Shown: positions 1-8,918 of the stretch, piece after piece
How positions within the stretch are numbered: the stretch's first letter is position 1
Layout: every line of letters begins with the position of its first letter
DNA from: Maribacter ulvicola
Lineage (GTDB): Bacteria > Bacteroidota > Bacteroidia > Flavobacteriales > Flavobacteriaceae
DNA length: 64,000 bases
Assembly (NCBI RefSeq): GCF_900155985.1
Contig: NZ_FTMA01000001.1
Span: forward strand, 806,001 to 870,000
Direction: 5' to 3'
Made by a program: the position numbers and the translations under genes
Notes under the pieces: model-generated
Database searches by the model: none
The model's input: only the letters and a program-made list of their open reading frames with translations
Told to the model about the DNA's origin: nothing

Positions 1-987
1 ACCTGTTTTTGGTGTTTTAGTTGCCGCTAGACCAATCATGTTTGGCCAGAAATAAGCAACACCTAATGCAAATATTACCGCGGCAACATAAGCCATTATT
101 CCCGTTTGTGTACTAAATAAATAGATACCTAATGTTGCTAAAACTGCAGAACCTAAAAGAACTCCGGTTTGATTGAATTGGGCCACCATACTTCCGCCAA
201 AGTAACGTGCAACGGCCATTAAACCTGCCGTCAACGCTAAAATCAATGTTGGTTCAGCTCCGCTTTTAGAAAGAATTAACCCTACCCATTGGTTTGGTCC
301 AAATTCAGAAATAGCGGTAAGTGCCATACATATTCCTATAAATAAAAATAATGGAGTAAACATACCTTTTAAGTTTCCGCTAATGGTAGCAGCTTCTTCA
401 ATTTTAGCTTTTGGCCATGTTTGACCATAAAATAAGTAAGCATAGATGACCGCAGGTATCAATAATAACCATACTTGACTTTGGCCTATGATGTCCATAT
501 CTGTCATAAAACCAGATAACAGGCTGCCTACAGCGATACCACCTGGAAACCACATGTGAAAACGGTTTAGCATGGTACTCATTCTATTGCCTTTGTAAGC
601 ATCTGCGATCATTGGGTTACAAGCAGCTTCGGTACAGCCGTTACCAAGACCTATTAACAAATTTGCAACTAAAAGACCTATATAACTTCCTGAAAAAATT
701 AGAAGTATAATACCAATGGCATGTGCAAAAAATGCAAATTGCATAATTGCTTTGCCACCAACTTTATGGTAGATCAAACCGCCGATCACCATGGCAATTG
801 GGAAACCTAAAAACCACATAGAAGTAATTAATCCGGCTTGACTAGCCGTTAATTCTAATTCGGTTTTTAATTGATCCAGTATACCTGCTGCAATAGCAAA
901 AGAGAATGCCGTGGTAATTAAAGCGAAACAGCTGGCATAAAAGAGCCTGTTCGCATTTACTTTAGAAGTTGCTGTAGAACTTTCCAT
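1..987 (-). CDS. MFS transporter, sugar-type (C-terminus cut by window edge)
   Basis: Open frame of 329 codons from an ATG at 987 to the window edge, so the C-terminus is missing. The product is strongly hydrophobic, with about nine or ten membrane spans visible. A GLGNG...NP motif around residue 115 is typical of major facilitator sugar permeases of the FucP (FHS) type. It probably imports a sugar or organic acid across the inner membrane by proton symport; the substrate cannot be read from the sequence. It is transcribed away from the next gene, the RidA-like lipoprotein. Family is clear, substrate is not. Confidence 0.8.
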   Translation of the reverse strand, partial: MESSTATSKVNANRLFYASCFALITTAFSFAIAAGILDQLKTELELTASQAGLITSMWFLGFPIAMVIGGLIYHKVGGKAIMQFAFFAHAIGIILLIFSGSYIGLLVANLLIGLGNGCTEAACNPMIADAYKGNRMSTMLNRFHMWFPGGIAVGSLLSGFMTDMDIIGQSQVWLLLIPAVIYAYLFYGQTWPKAKIEEAATISGNLKGMFTPLFLFIGICMALTAISEFGPNQWVGLILSKSGAEPTLILALTAGLMAVARYFGGSMVAQFNQTGVLLGSAVLATLGIYLFSTQTGIMAYVAAVIFALGVAYFWPNMIGLAATKTPKTG

Positions 988-1224
988 ATTTAAATTGATT
1001 TAGTTGTTGTTTTGTTAATCTGCTAAACTAATAAAAATGAAATAATATCAGCGCTTTTTTAGTAAAATGATACCTTAACTACGACAGAAAGCACAATACA
1101 TAAGATTTATATAATTTTTAATGTTTATTATGTAATTTGTAGCATCTTCATTTTGGCGTTATTGTGTTGATAATGAAGTGTTAGCTGACTTATGGCTTAA
1201 ATAATCACTATTAATTAAAAAAAT

Positions 1225-1797
1225 ATGAAATACAGTATTTATCTTCTTATGAGCCTTTTTATGGTGAATTGTGCCGATACAAATAAGGCGCTTGATACTA
1301 AAAATGTTGAACCCATCAAGTCTGCAAGCGCAGATTATGACCCAGAAGCTAAGTTAGAAAGTTTAGGGATTGTATTTAGAGAGCAGGGAACTCCTGTTGC
1401 AAATTATGTGCATGCGGTAAGAACGAGCAATTTACTATTCTTAGCAGGTAAGGGACCAAAGCAAGCCAATGGAGAAAACATTGTTGGGAAATTAGGAGAT
1501 AGTTTAACCGTAGACCAAGGCTACCAAGCGGCAAGAGAAGTGGCTATTAACCAGCTATCGGTATTAAAAGCCGAATTGGGAAATTTAAATAAAGTAAAAA
1601 GAATTGTTAGTGTACACGGTATGGTGAACGCGTCGCCAGATTTCAAAGATCATTCAAAGGTTATTAATGGTTATTCAGACCTTATGGTAGAAGTGTTTGG
1701 TAATCATGGAAAACATGCGCGTGCAGCAGTAGGTATGGGTTCTTTGCCAGGAAACATGGCCGTTGAGGTAGAGATGATCGTTGAAGTTTATGAATAG
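1225..1797 (+). CDS. RidA/YjgF-family lipoprotein
   Basis: 190 residues. The N-terminus is a lipoprotein signal ending in MVNC with the lipidated Cys at 16. Residues about 50-190 form one RidA (YjgF/YER057c/UK114) domain. The Arg that binds the imine/enamine carboxylate in RidA is present (R166, in HARAAVG), as is the following LP...VEVE segment. Canonical RidA is a cytosolic trimer of about 130 residues that hydrolyses reactive 2-aminoacrylate; here an exported, lipid-anchored version is predicted, so the substrate may differ. It stands alone, divergent from the MFS gene. Family assignment is strong; function outside the cytoplasm is inference. Confidence 0.8.
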   Translation: MKYSIYLLMSLFMVNCADTNKALDTKNVEPIKSASADYDPEAKLESLGIVFREQGTPVANYVHAVRTSNLLFLAGKGPKQANGENIVGKLGDSLTVDQGYQAAREVAINQLSVLKAELGNLNKVKRIVSVHGMVNASPDFKDHSKVINGYSDLMVEVFGNHGKHARAAVGMGSLPGNMAVEVEMIVEVYE

Positions 1798-1944
1798 TGC
1801 TCTTTGATTATAATTATGGTTTTTAATCTAAAACAAAAATTAGATAACAGACAGTTGATGTTTACATGACTTTGCAGCTAATTAAGAGCCATAATTTTAC
1901 AGGGCCTTTAAACAAGATATGTTTTTCGCTTGGGTTATTTTAGT

Positions 1945-1972
1945 AAAGCCGATTTATTCAATCGGCTTTTTT
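1945..1972 (+). terminator. Rho-independent terminator
   Basis: A 9-bp stem (AAAGCCGAT / ATCGGCTTT, loop of 7) followed by a T run. It lies about 150 bases after the RidA-like gene; the stretch between holds no convincing gene and may be a long 3' UTR. Confidence 0.75.
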
Positions 1973-2024
1973 ACTGCCATATAGTGAAGACTAATGTCTT
2001 TACATACAACTAACCTGTGCGGAT

Positions 2025-2117
2025 CTAATTTTTGTTCTCGCTAAAAAAGAACACCAATAAAAAGGCAACAATTAAACAAATTGCGAAAAACCCGAAAAGA
2101 TTAATATAATTGCTCAT
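2025..2117 (-). CDS. Possible 30-residue single-span membrane peptide
   Basis: An ATG at 2117 opens a 30-codon frame ending at TAG. The peptide starts MSNYINLF, has a continuous hydrophobic core of about 19 residues (roughly 8-26, rich in F, I, L, V) and ends in a charged tail SENKN. This is the layout of bacterial single-span membrane microproteins. No recognisable family and no strong ribosome-binding site, which is normal in this phylum. A short AT-rich frame can look like this by chance, so confidence is low to moderate. Confidence 0.35.
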   Translation of the reverse strand: MSNYINLFGFFAICLIVAFLLVFFFSENKN

Positions 2118-2275
2118 AAGTAGGAATTTTGAGCTAAACTATAAAAAGTATGGCAAGGCAAGGTTCATCTAAAGTTATTTTCGATAAACGGTGGTTTTAT
2201 TAAAATTGTAATAGTACAACGTATAAGGTGAGTACTTTAATTGGGTAGAATTAGATGTTATAAGACTGTTTTTCT

Positions 2276-3025
2276 TTATAGTCCCGTTATACTCCTTTTG
2301 CTCCAAATTTCATACATGGGCTCGCCCTTGCTATTTTTTCCTGTGTGGTGCCAATCACTTCCTTCAATTTTATAATTGAACTTTAGTTGGGCGCCTACTC
2401 TAGTATTGTCTTTAGAGAAGAATGCTATGTGTTCTTTATAAATTCCGTCCTCTGCTGAATATGTACCTCCTCCGGTTCCTGAAAATCGGAAAGATTCGGT
2501 ATCATAGGCTATCCATTGAAAAGTGCCGTCCATTAAGAACTTCAGTGTTTTTCTTGAATTTTCTTCACCTCTTCTTTCTTGGCCTGTATCTGGACCTCTG
2601 GTTGCAAAAAGCCAAGCTCCATCTAAATCTTGTGAAATAGTTTTTACCGGTTTAAAAATTAATTGTTCCGTCCAGTTTATTTTCAAGGTTTCACCATCTG
2701 TTTGAAAAGGAATAGAAAGTTGTTTAAGATCATCCTTTTTAAAATCGGAATTAAATTCTAAAAGAACGACCAAAAGTGAATTAGCTGCCGTGTTTTCAAT
2801 TTGAAAAAATCCGCCAACAGTTTTAATGAATTTTTCAGGTTCAATTTCATATTCATTATAAATAAAATAGTCATCATTTACCTTTAGCTGATGTACTGTT
2901 TTTATACCATTGGTTTGAATGGTATCTGCATAGATTCCGGGCGTAATTTGACCGTATGAAATTAAACTAACGACAAAAAATAAAAATAGAGACGAGTATA
3001 GAGGTTTTAAATATGATTCTTTCAT
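2276..3025 (-). CDS. Secreted protein of unknown function
   Basis: 249 residues with an N-terminal signal peptide (hydrophobic span about 10-25, likely cleavage after SYG). The rest is predicted beta-rich, with a conserved-looking C-terminal block (about 130-245) containing GAWLFATRG, DGTFQWIAYD and MYEIWSKR, reminiscent of small lipocalin-like domains common in Flavobacteriia. Acts in periplasm or outside the cell. I do not recognise a named family with confidence and propose no reaction. Single gene, convergent with the RidA-like gene. Confidence 0.7.
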   Translation of the reverse strand: MKESYLKPLYSSLFLFFVVSLISYGQITPGIYADTIQTNGIKTVHQLKVNDDYFIYNEYEIEPEKFIKTVGGFFQIENTAANSLLVVLLEFNSDFKKDDLKQLSIPFQTDGETLKINWTEQLIFKPVKTISQDLDGAWLFATRGPDTGQERRGEENSRKTLKFLMDGTFQWIAYDTESFRFSGTGGGTYSAEDGIYKEHIAFFSKDNTRVGAQLKFNYKIEGSDWHHTGKNSKGEPMYEIWSKRSITGL

Positions 3026-3507
3026 TTCTTTTAGTTTTCATTGTTGTTTTCAACTACTTAAAAACAAGGTATTTATGCTTTATTTTAAGGTGTTTTTTTA
3101 CTGAATTTCTTGAGGAATGTTAATTGTTGTAAAAAAAATAAAAACGCTTGTTTTTTCATTTTTTTTGATTTCATTTGTCCTGTCCTAATATACAACTTTG
3201 TGTGTTAGGTTTTTCAAGCTTTTAGCTGAACATTATGTACCGTTATTCTGTGTTCGGGTTTGAGAGAAATTGGAAGTGTTTCTCACAAATGGCTTATAAG
3301 ATAGGTTGCCGATTAGTAAAGCAAACTTCCAACTTATTTTCTACCATCATGCAAAGTCAGCATGACTATTTTTTTATTCCTACTACTCAGAAGCAAATTC
3401 TGGTTTGATCTCTTATTCAATAAGGTTACGTTTTCTTAACTTTAAGTCAATAAGCTAGTTACTATATTTATCATAATCATATTTCATTATTATTTAATAT
3501 TCAATTC
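3026..3507. other. Intergenic stretch, no gene seen
   Basis: About 480 AT-rich bases between the divergent secreted-protein gene and the polyamine cluster. Read in all frames it gives no coherent coding sequence. It must hold the promoters of both flanking genes, but I found no exact TAnnTTTG box; a partial match (CAACTTTG) lies near 3195. A weak hairpin TGAGA...TCTCA lies near 3261-3285. Confidence 0.5.
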
Positions 3508-4920
3508 ATGAATACCAAATACATTGATCTTATTGATCAAACCTATTATTTCCCTCAAGAAGAATTTAATTTAGATGGTGAGCACCTTCAATTTCACGGA
3601 ATTCCACTAAACGAGCTGGTAAAGCAATATGGTAGTCCATTAAAATTCACGTACTTACCAAAAATATCAGAAAATATTTTAAGAGCCAAAAATTGGTTTG
3701 CAAACGCCATAGAGAAGAATAATTATAAAGGTAAATACCATTATTGTTACTGTACAAAGAGTTCGCATTTTCAACATGTAATGCATGAGGCTTTAAAGAA
3801 CGAGATCCATATGGAGACTTCTTCTGCTTTCGATATTAATATTATTGAAAAGTTAAAGGCAGATGGTAAATTAACGGATCAAACCTATGTCATTTGTAAC
3901 GGATTTAAACGCGAAAAATACATTGAAAATATTGCGCGTTTAATCAATAACGGCCACCAGAACTGCGTGCCTATTATTGACAATTATGAGGAGATAGATT
4001 TACTTTCAGATGCAATAAACGACACCTTTAAAGTTGGTATTCGTATTGCATCTGAAGAGGAACCAAAATTTGAGTTCTATACCTCTCGTTTAGGTATTGG
4101 ATATAAGAACATTGTTCCGTTTTATGAGAACCAAATAAAGGATAACGATAAGGTAGAGCTTAAAATGCTTCACTTTTTTATTAATACGGGTATTCGTGAC
4201 AATGCATATTATTGGAACGAGCTTGTAAAATGTTTAAAGGTATATGTCCGTTTAAAGAAAATTTGCCCATCTTTAGATAGTTTAAATATTGGTGGAGGTT
4301 TTCCTATAAAGAACACCTTGGCATTTGAGTACGATTATCAATATATGATCAATGAGATTTTAAATCAGATCAATATTACGTGTTCTGAAGCTGATGTTCC
4401 TGTGCCACATATTTTTACTGAATTTGGCAGTTTTACAGTGGGTGAAAGTGGCGGTGCCATTTATGAGATTTTGTACCAGAAACAACAGAACGATCGTGAA
4501 AAGTGGAATATGATAGATTCCTCTTTCATTACAACTTTACCAGATACATGGGCAATCAATAAAAGATTTATCATGTTACCTATTAACCGTTGGAACGACG
4601 AATATGAACGTGTTTTGTTAGGCGGATTAACTTGTGATAGTGATGATTATTACAATAGTGAGCAGAACATGAACGCTATTTATTTACCTAAATATAAAAG
4701 GGAGAAACCATTATACATTGGCTTTTTTAACACAGGAGCGTACCAGGAATCTATAGGTGGTTATGGCGGTTTACAGCATTGCTTAATTCCGCAGCCAAAG
4801 CACATATTGATTGATAAGGATGAAAAAGGTAACTTCACGTACAAACAATTTAGAGCACAACAAAAGGCAGAAGATTTACTTGATATTTTGGGGTATGATG
4901 TAGACGTTAATAATGAATAA
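3508..4920 (+). CDS. speA: Arginine decarboxylase, short Bacteroidota type
   Basis: 470 residues, fold-III PLP decarboxylase family. Converts arginine to agmatine and CO2. Visible motifs: the PLP lysine in CTKSSHF (K84), a glycine loop NIGGGFP (261-267) and the catalytic Cys motif LTCDSDD (C376). It is much shorter than the roughly 630-660-residue enterobacterial SpeA and lacks its inserted helical region. Assignment to arginine rather than carboxynorspermidine or diaminopimelate rests mainly on the agmatinase that follows after 93 bases. First gene of a co-directional run to 10289. Family certain; substrate strongly supported by context. Confidence 0.85.
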   Translation: MNTKYIDLIDQTYYFPQEEFNLDGEHLQFHGIPLNELVKQYGSPLKFTYLPKISENILRAKNWFANAIEKNNYKGKYHYCYCTKSSHFQHVMHEALKNEIHMETSSAFDINIIEKLKADGKLTDQTYVICNGFKREKYIENIARLINNGHQNCVPIIDNYEEIDLLSDAINDTFKVGIRIASEEEPKFEFYTSRLGIGYKNIVPFYENQIKDNDKVELKMLHFFINTGIRDNAYYWNELVKCLKVYVRLKKICPSLDSLNIGGGFPIKNTLAFEYDYQYMINEILNQINITCSEADVPVPHIFTEFGSFTVGESGGAIYEILYQKQQNDREKWNMIDSSFITTLPDTWAINKRFIMLPINRWNDEYERVLLGGLTCDSDDYYNSEQNMNAIYLPKYKREKPLYIGFFNTGAYQESIGGYGGLQHCLIPQPKHILIDKDEKGNFTYKQFRAQQKAEDLLDILGYDVDVNNE

Positions 4921-5013
4921 AAATACTTTTGAAGTAAAGACCTTTACAGCTAACATTACATATATAGAATTGAACATAATAAAAAAAAACCACTTAAAAA
5001 TAGCTAACATATC

Positions 5014-5952
5014 ATGAGTACATCTAAGAATTATGCCGGCATTTCCGATGAATTCGCACAACTAGAAAAATCAAAAATTATCTTGATACCAGTTCCTTAT
5101 GACGGAACTAGTACTTGGGGTAAAGGAGCGGATAAAGGTCCGGAAGCTTTTTTAGAGGCTTCTGAAAATATGGAATTGTATGACATTGAAACCAACTCTG
5201 AGGTTTACAAACAAGGAATTCACTTAACAGCGGCAATTACAGAGAACAGCTCTCCAGAAGCGATGGTTAAAGAGGTGCACAAAATTACGAAAGACTTTAT
5301 AAAGCGTAATAAGTTTGTAACCTTGTTTGGCGGTGAACATTCAATTTCCATTGGTTCTATACGTGCCTTTAATGAGTGTTTTGACAACCTAACGGTATTG
5401 CAGATAGATGCACATGCAGATTTACGAGAATCTTACGAAGGTACCAAGTTTAATCATGCTTGTGCCGTGTACGAGGCTAGCCAGACTACCAACTTGGTTC
5501 AAGTAGGTATTCGTTCTATGGATGTAATTGAAAAGACGGTTATGGACGAGGAAAAAACATTCTTTGCCCAAGATATGATAGCCGATGAATATTGGTCCGA
5601 TAAGGTGATCGAAACATTGACGGAAAATGTATTTATTACGCTTGATCTAGATGCCTTTGACCCTTCCATTATGCCATCAACAGGAACTCCGGAACCAGGT
5701 GGTTTACTATGGTATGAAACAATGGAATTCTTAAAGCAGGTTTTTGAAGACAAGAATGTGGTAGGTTTTGATATTGTAGAACTGTGCCCTAATAAAAATG
5801 ATAAATCGTCAGACTTTTTGGCGGCAAAATTATATTACAAAATGCTCAGCTATAAGTTTGCAGGGCAAGATGTTGATAAAGAGTATGACAATACTTTTGA
5901 CATAGATTATAAAGCAAACATAAATTCAAGATTTGAAGATGACGAAGACTAA
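5014..5952 (+). CDS. speB: Agmatinase (ureohydrolase)
   Basis: 312 residues, arginase/agmatinase family. Hydrolyses agmatine to putrescine and urea with a dinuclear Mn centre. All metal ligands are visible: H109 in GGEHSIS, D132/H134/D136 in DAHADLR, and D211/D213 in LDLDAFDP. The start ATGAGTACA gives a normal-length protein. It follows the arginine decarboxylase and overlaps the next gene, so the two steps from arginine to putrescine are encoded together. Arginase activity is less likely given the decarboxylase upstream. Confidence 0.92.
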   Translation: MSTSKNYAGISDEFAQLEKSKIILIPVPYDGTSTWGKGADKGPEAFLEASENMELYDIETNSEVYKQGIHLTAAITENSSPEAMVKEVHKITKDFIKRNKFVTLFGGEHSISIGSIRAFNECFDNLTVLQIDAHADLRESYEGTKFNHACAVYEASQTTNLVQVGIRSMDVIEKTVMDEEKTFFAQDMIADEYWSDKVIETLTENVFITLDLDAFDPSIMPSTGTPEPGGLLWYETMEFLKQVFEDKNVVGFDIVELCPNKNDKSSDFLAAKLYYKMLSYKFAGQDVDKEYDNTFDIDYKANINSRFEDDED

Positions 5953-6916
5953 AGGTGCGATCACCAATTTTATAGAAAAATACTATTTACATTTTAATGC
6001 AGCGGCATTGGTTGATGCTGCAAAAGGCTATGAAGAGCAGTTAGAAAATGGTGCCAAAATGTTGGTGTCATTGGCAGGTGCTATGTCTACGGCAGAGTTG
6101 GGTAAAATCTTTGCAGAGGTTATTCGTCAAGATAAGGTACAGATCATTTCTTGTACCGGTGCCAACTTAGAGGAAGATATCATGAATTTGGTAGCACATT
6201 CTCATTACAAACGTGTACCTAATTACAGAGATTTGACTCCGCAAGACGAGTGGGATCTATTAGAAAAAGGCTTAAACCGGGTTACGGATACTTGTATACC
6301 AGAAGAAGAAGCTTTTAGAAGACTACAAGAACATATTTTCAAAATTTGGAAAGATGCCGATGATAAAGGGGAGCGTTTTTTACCTCATGAGTTCATGTAC
6401 AAAATGTTGCTTTCTGGAGTTTTAGAGGAATACTACGAAATAGACCTTAAAGATTCTTGGATGTACGCCGCTGCAGAAAAGAACCTGCCTATTATTTGCC
6501 CGGGTTGGGAAGATAGTACTATGGGTAACATCTTTGCATCATATGTGATGAAGGGCGAGTTAAAAGCAAGCACCATGAAATCTGGTATTGAATATATGAC
6601 CTTCTTGGCAGATTGGTATACTGAAAATTCAAAAAACGGAATCGGATTCTTCCAAATTGGTGGTGGTATTGCGGGCGATTTCCCAATTTGTGTAGTGCCA
6701 ATGTTATATCAAGATATGGAGCGTACAGAAACTCCTTTCTGGAGCTATTTCTGTCAAATTAGTGATAGTACAACCAGTTATGGGTCTTACTCAGGGGCAG
6801 TGCCAAATGAAAAAATTACCTGGGGAAAATTAGATATCAATACACCCAAATATATTATTGAAAGTGATGCGACAATAGTTGCGCCCTTAATTTTTGCTTA
6901 CCTATTAGACATGTAA
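5939..6916 (+). CDS. Deoxyhypusine-synthase-like enzyme (probable homospermidine synthase)
   Basis: 325 residues from the ATG at 5939; a TTG at 5933 is an alternative start. The chosen start overlaps the agmatinase end by 14 bases, suggesting translational coupling. Member of the deoxyhypusine synthase family (NAD-dependent aminobutyl transfer). The catalytic lysine of the eukaryotic enzyme is retained in ITWGKL (K297). Bacteria lack eIF5A, so protein modification is not expected. Published work on bacterial polyamines proposes that such orthologues make sym-homospermidine, and the putrescine-forming genes upstream fit. Family certain, product inferred. Confidence 0.85.
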   Translation: MTKTKGAITNFIEKYYLHFNAAALVDAAKGYEEQLENGAKMLVSLAGAMSTAELGKIFAEVIRQDKVQIISCTGANLEEDIMNLVAHSHYKRVPNYRDLTPQDEWDLLEKGLNRVTDTCIPEEEAFRRLQEHIFKIWKDADDKGERFLPHEFMYKMLLSGVLEEYYEIDLKDSWMYAAAEKNLPIICPGWEDSTMGNIFASYVMKGELKASTMKSGIEYMTFLADWYTENSKNGIGFFQIGGGIAGDFPICVVPMLYQDMERTETPFWSYFCQISDSTTSYGSYSGAVPNEKITWGKLDINTPKYIIESDATIVAPLIFAYLLDM

Positions 6917-6918
6917 TT

Positions 6919-7242
6919 ATGGACAAGAACGCACATTTAAAAAGAGTGATCGTGGACTTTAAAAAGTTGACGCCAGAAGTTTTAAAACTATTAGTGGACA
7001 GATACCCAGACGGGTATGATGATCGAAATATCATCTCCTTTAGAAATGCTCAGGGAGAACGTATAGAAGCTGTAGAGGTTTTAACTGAAGATACTAAGTA
7101 TTTAGTGAAGATCAGTGCAAAGCTTGAGTATACGATGGAGAATTATGATGTAGATGATTATGAAGATTTTGATGATGATGATCCAACAGCCGTAGTAGAA
7201 CCAGATCCTGAAGATATGGTTGATGGTGATGAGGAAGACTAG
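6919..7242 (+). CDS. Small acidic-tailed protein of the polyamine cluster
   Basis: 107 residues, starting two bases after the stop of the deoxyhypusine-synthase-like gene, so clearly cotranscribed. Residues 1-75 look like a small folded alpha/beta domain; residues 76-107 are almost wholly Asp/Glu with a few hydrophobics (YEDFDDDDPT...EDMVDGDEED). No enzyme motif. The polyanionic tail could bind polyamines, or mimic nucleic acid; this is inference. I know of no characterised homologue, though similar proteins seem to recur in Flavobacteriia. Confidence 0.75.
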   Translation: MDKNAHLKRVIVDFKKLTPEVLKLLVDRYPDGYDDRNIISFRNAQGERIEAVEVLTEDTKYLVKISAKLEYTMENYDVDDYEDFDDDDPTAVVEPDPEDMVDGDEED

Positions 7243-7275
7243 GTTTTCTAAACATTAAATAGATATATATTGAAA

Positions 7276-7302
7276 TTCCGGTTTGCTTCTTGTAAACCGG
7301 AA
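7276..7302. other. Hairpin in the polyamine cluster spacer
   Basis: TTCCGGTTT and AAACCGGAA form a perfect 9-bp stem with a 9-base loop in the 114-base gap before the GNAT-nitrilase gene. It is followed by AAAAA rather than T, so it is not a standard terminator on this strand; it may stabilise the upstream transcript end or attenuate. Confidence 0.45.
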
Positions 7303-7356
7303 AAATACATCACCCATAAAAATTAAACTAAATATTGTTGTGCTTACAACAGGTAA

Positions 7357-8883
7357 ATGAAAATTGACGAAATAGAAAATATTGAATTAAAGTTCTTAGA
7401 TCTTGATGATTATCAAGAACTGAAAACCGCTATGATTTCTGCCTACGCCAATATGCCCGGTTCATATTGGAAAGAGGAACATATAAAATCTTTGATCGAT
7501 AAATTTCCAGAGGGTCAGGTAGTGATTAAAATAAACGGTCAATTGGCAGGTGTTGCCTTATCTATTGTGGTTGACTATGATGCTTTTGATGATACCCATA
7601 CCTATGAACAAATTACGGGTAAGTATAGTTTTGATACGCATGATGATGAAGGTGATGTGCTGTATGGTATAGAGGTATTTATAAAACCAAGTTTTAGAGG
7701 GCTTCGTTTAGGGCGCCGTTTGTACGATTATAGAAAAGAACTTTGCGAGAAATTGAACTTAAAAAGTATCGTATTCGGAGGTCGTATGCCCAACTACCAT
7801 GCGCATGCATCAAATTTATCTCCAAAGGAATATATCGATAAAGTGCGTAGAAAAGAAATTCAAGACCCCGTACTAAACTTTCAGATCAGTAACGATTTTC
7901 ATCCTGCCAAGGTCATGAAAGGGTATTTAGATGGTGATAAGGCTTCGCAAGATTTTGCTATTTTAATGGAGTGGGATAATATCTATTATCAAAAGCCTTC
8001 AAAGAAAGCGGCTACCAAGAAAACCGTAATTCGTTTAGGGTTGATCCAGTGGCAAATGAGACCTTATAAAGATTTGGATGAGCTATTGGAGCAGGCAGAA
8101 TATTTTATTGATGCGGTTTCCGGTTATCGTTCAGATTTTGCATTGTTTCCAGAGTTCTTTAATGCACCTTTAATGGCGGTAAACAACCATATGTCTACGC
8201 CAGATGCTATTCGGGAATTGGCAAAACATACGCAGGCAATAGCTCAAAAATTCTCAGAATTTTCCATATCGTACAACATTAATATTATTACGGGGAGTAT
8301 GCCCGAAATGATAGATGGCCGTTTGTATAATGTGGGGTATTTGTGTAGACGAGACGGTAGTATGGAACGCTATGAAAAATTGCATGTTACGCCAGATGAG
8401 GCTAAGGTTTGGGGCATGCAAGGGGGTAACCAATTAAAGGCTTTTGATACCGATTGTGGTAAAATTGGGGTGTTGGTTTGTTATGATTCAGAGTTTCCGG
8501 AGCTAAGCCGTTTATTGGCAGATGAGGGTATGGATATTTTGTTCGTTCCGTTCTTGACAGATACACAAAACGGCTATTCTAGAGTGCGTCATTGTGCGCA
8601 GGCAAGAGCCATAGAAAACGAATGTTATGTTGCCATTGCCGGTAGTGTGGGTAACTTGCCCAATGTGCAGAATATGGATGTTCAGTTTGCACAATCTATG
8701 GTATTTACACCGTGCGATTTTTCTTTTCCTACGAACGGAATTAAAGCAGAAGCAACACCTAACACAGAAATGATTTTAATTGCCGATGTTGATATTAGTT
8801 TGCTTCGAGAATTAAACCAGTTTGGGGCGGTACGTAATCTTCGCGATAGAAGATCAGATTTATTTGAGTTAAAAAAGAAATAA
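7357..8883 (+). CDS. GNAT acetyltransferase-nitrilase fusion
   Basis: 508 residues, two domains. About 10-215 is a GNAT domain with an acetyl-CoA loop RGLRLGRRLYD (114-124). About 223-505 is a carbon-nitrogen hydrolase with the complete triad: E266 in LFPEFF, K341 in YEKLHV and C375 in VCYDSEFP. The hydrolase half is related to amidases such as N-carbamoylputrescine amidase and omega-amidase; the GNAT half could acetylate an amine. It lies 114 bases after the acidic-protein gene on the same strand, suggesting a role in polyamine or related amide metabolism, but agmatinase already supplies putrescine, so the substrate is open. Confidence 0.85.
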   Translation: MKIDEIENIELKFLDLDDYQELKTAMISAYANMPGSYWKEEHIKSLIDKFPEGQVVIKINGQLAGVALSIVVDYDAFDDTHTYEQITGKYSFDTHDDEGDVLYGIEVFIKPSFRGLRLGRRLYDYRKELCEKLNLKSIVFGGRMPNYHAHASNLSPKEYIDKVRRKEIQDPVLNFQISNDFHPAKVMKGYLDGDKASQDFAILMEWDNIYYQKPSKKAATKKTVIRLGLIQWQMRPYKDLDELLEQAEYFIDAVSGYRSDFALFPEFFNAPLMAVNNHMSTPDAIRELAKHTQAIAQKFSEFSISYNINIITGSMPEMIDGRLYNVGYLCRRDGSMERYEKLHVTPDEAKVWGMQGGNQLKAFDTDCGKIGVLVCYDSEFPELSRLLADEGMDILFVPFLTDTQNGYSRVRHCAQARAIENECYVAIAGSVGNLPNVQNMDVQFAQSMVFTPCDFSFPTNGIKAEATPNTEMILIADVDISLLRELNQFGAVRNLRDRRSDLFELKKK

Positions 8884-8918
8884 GAAAGCTCCTATATTAG
8901 GAGTCAAAAACAAACATA

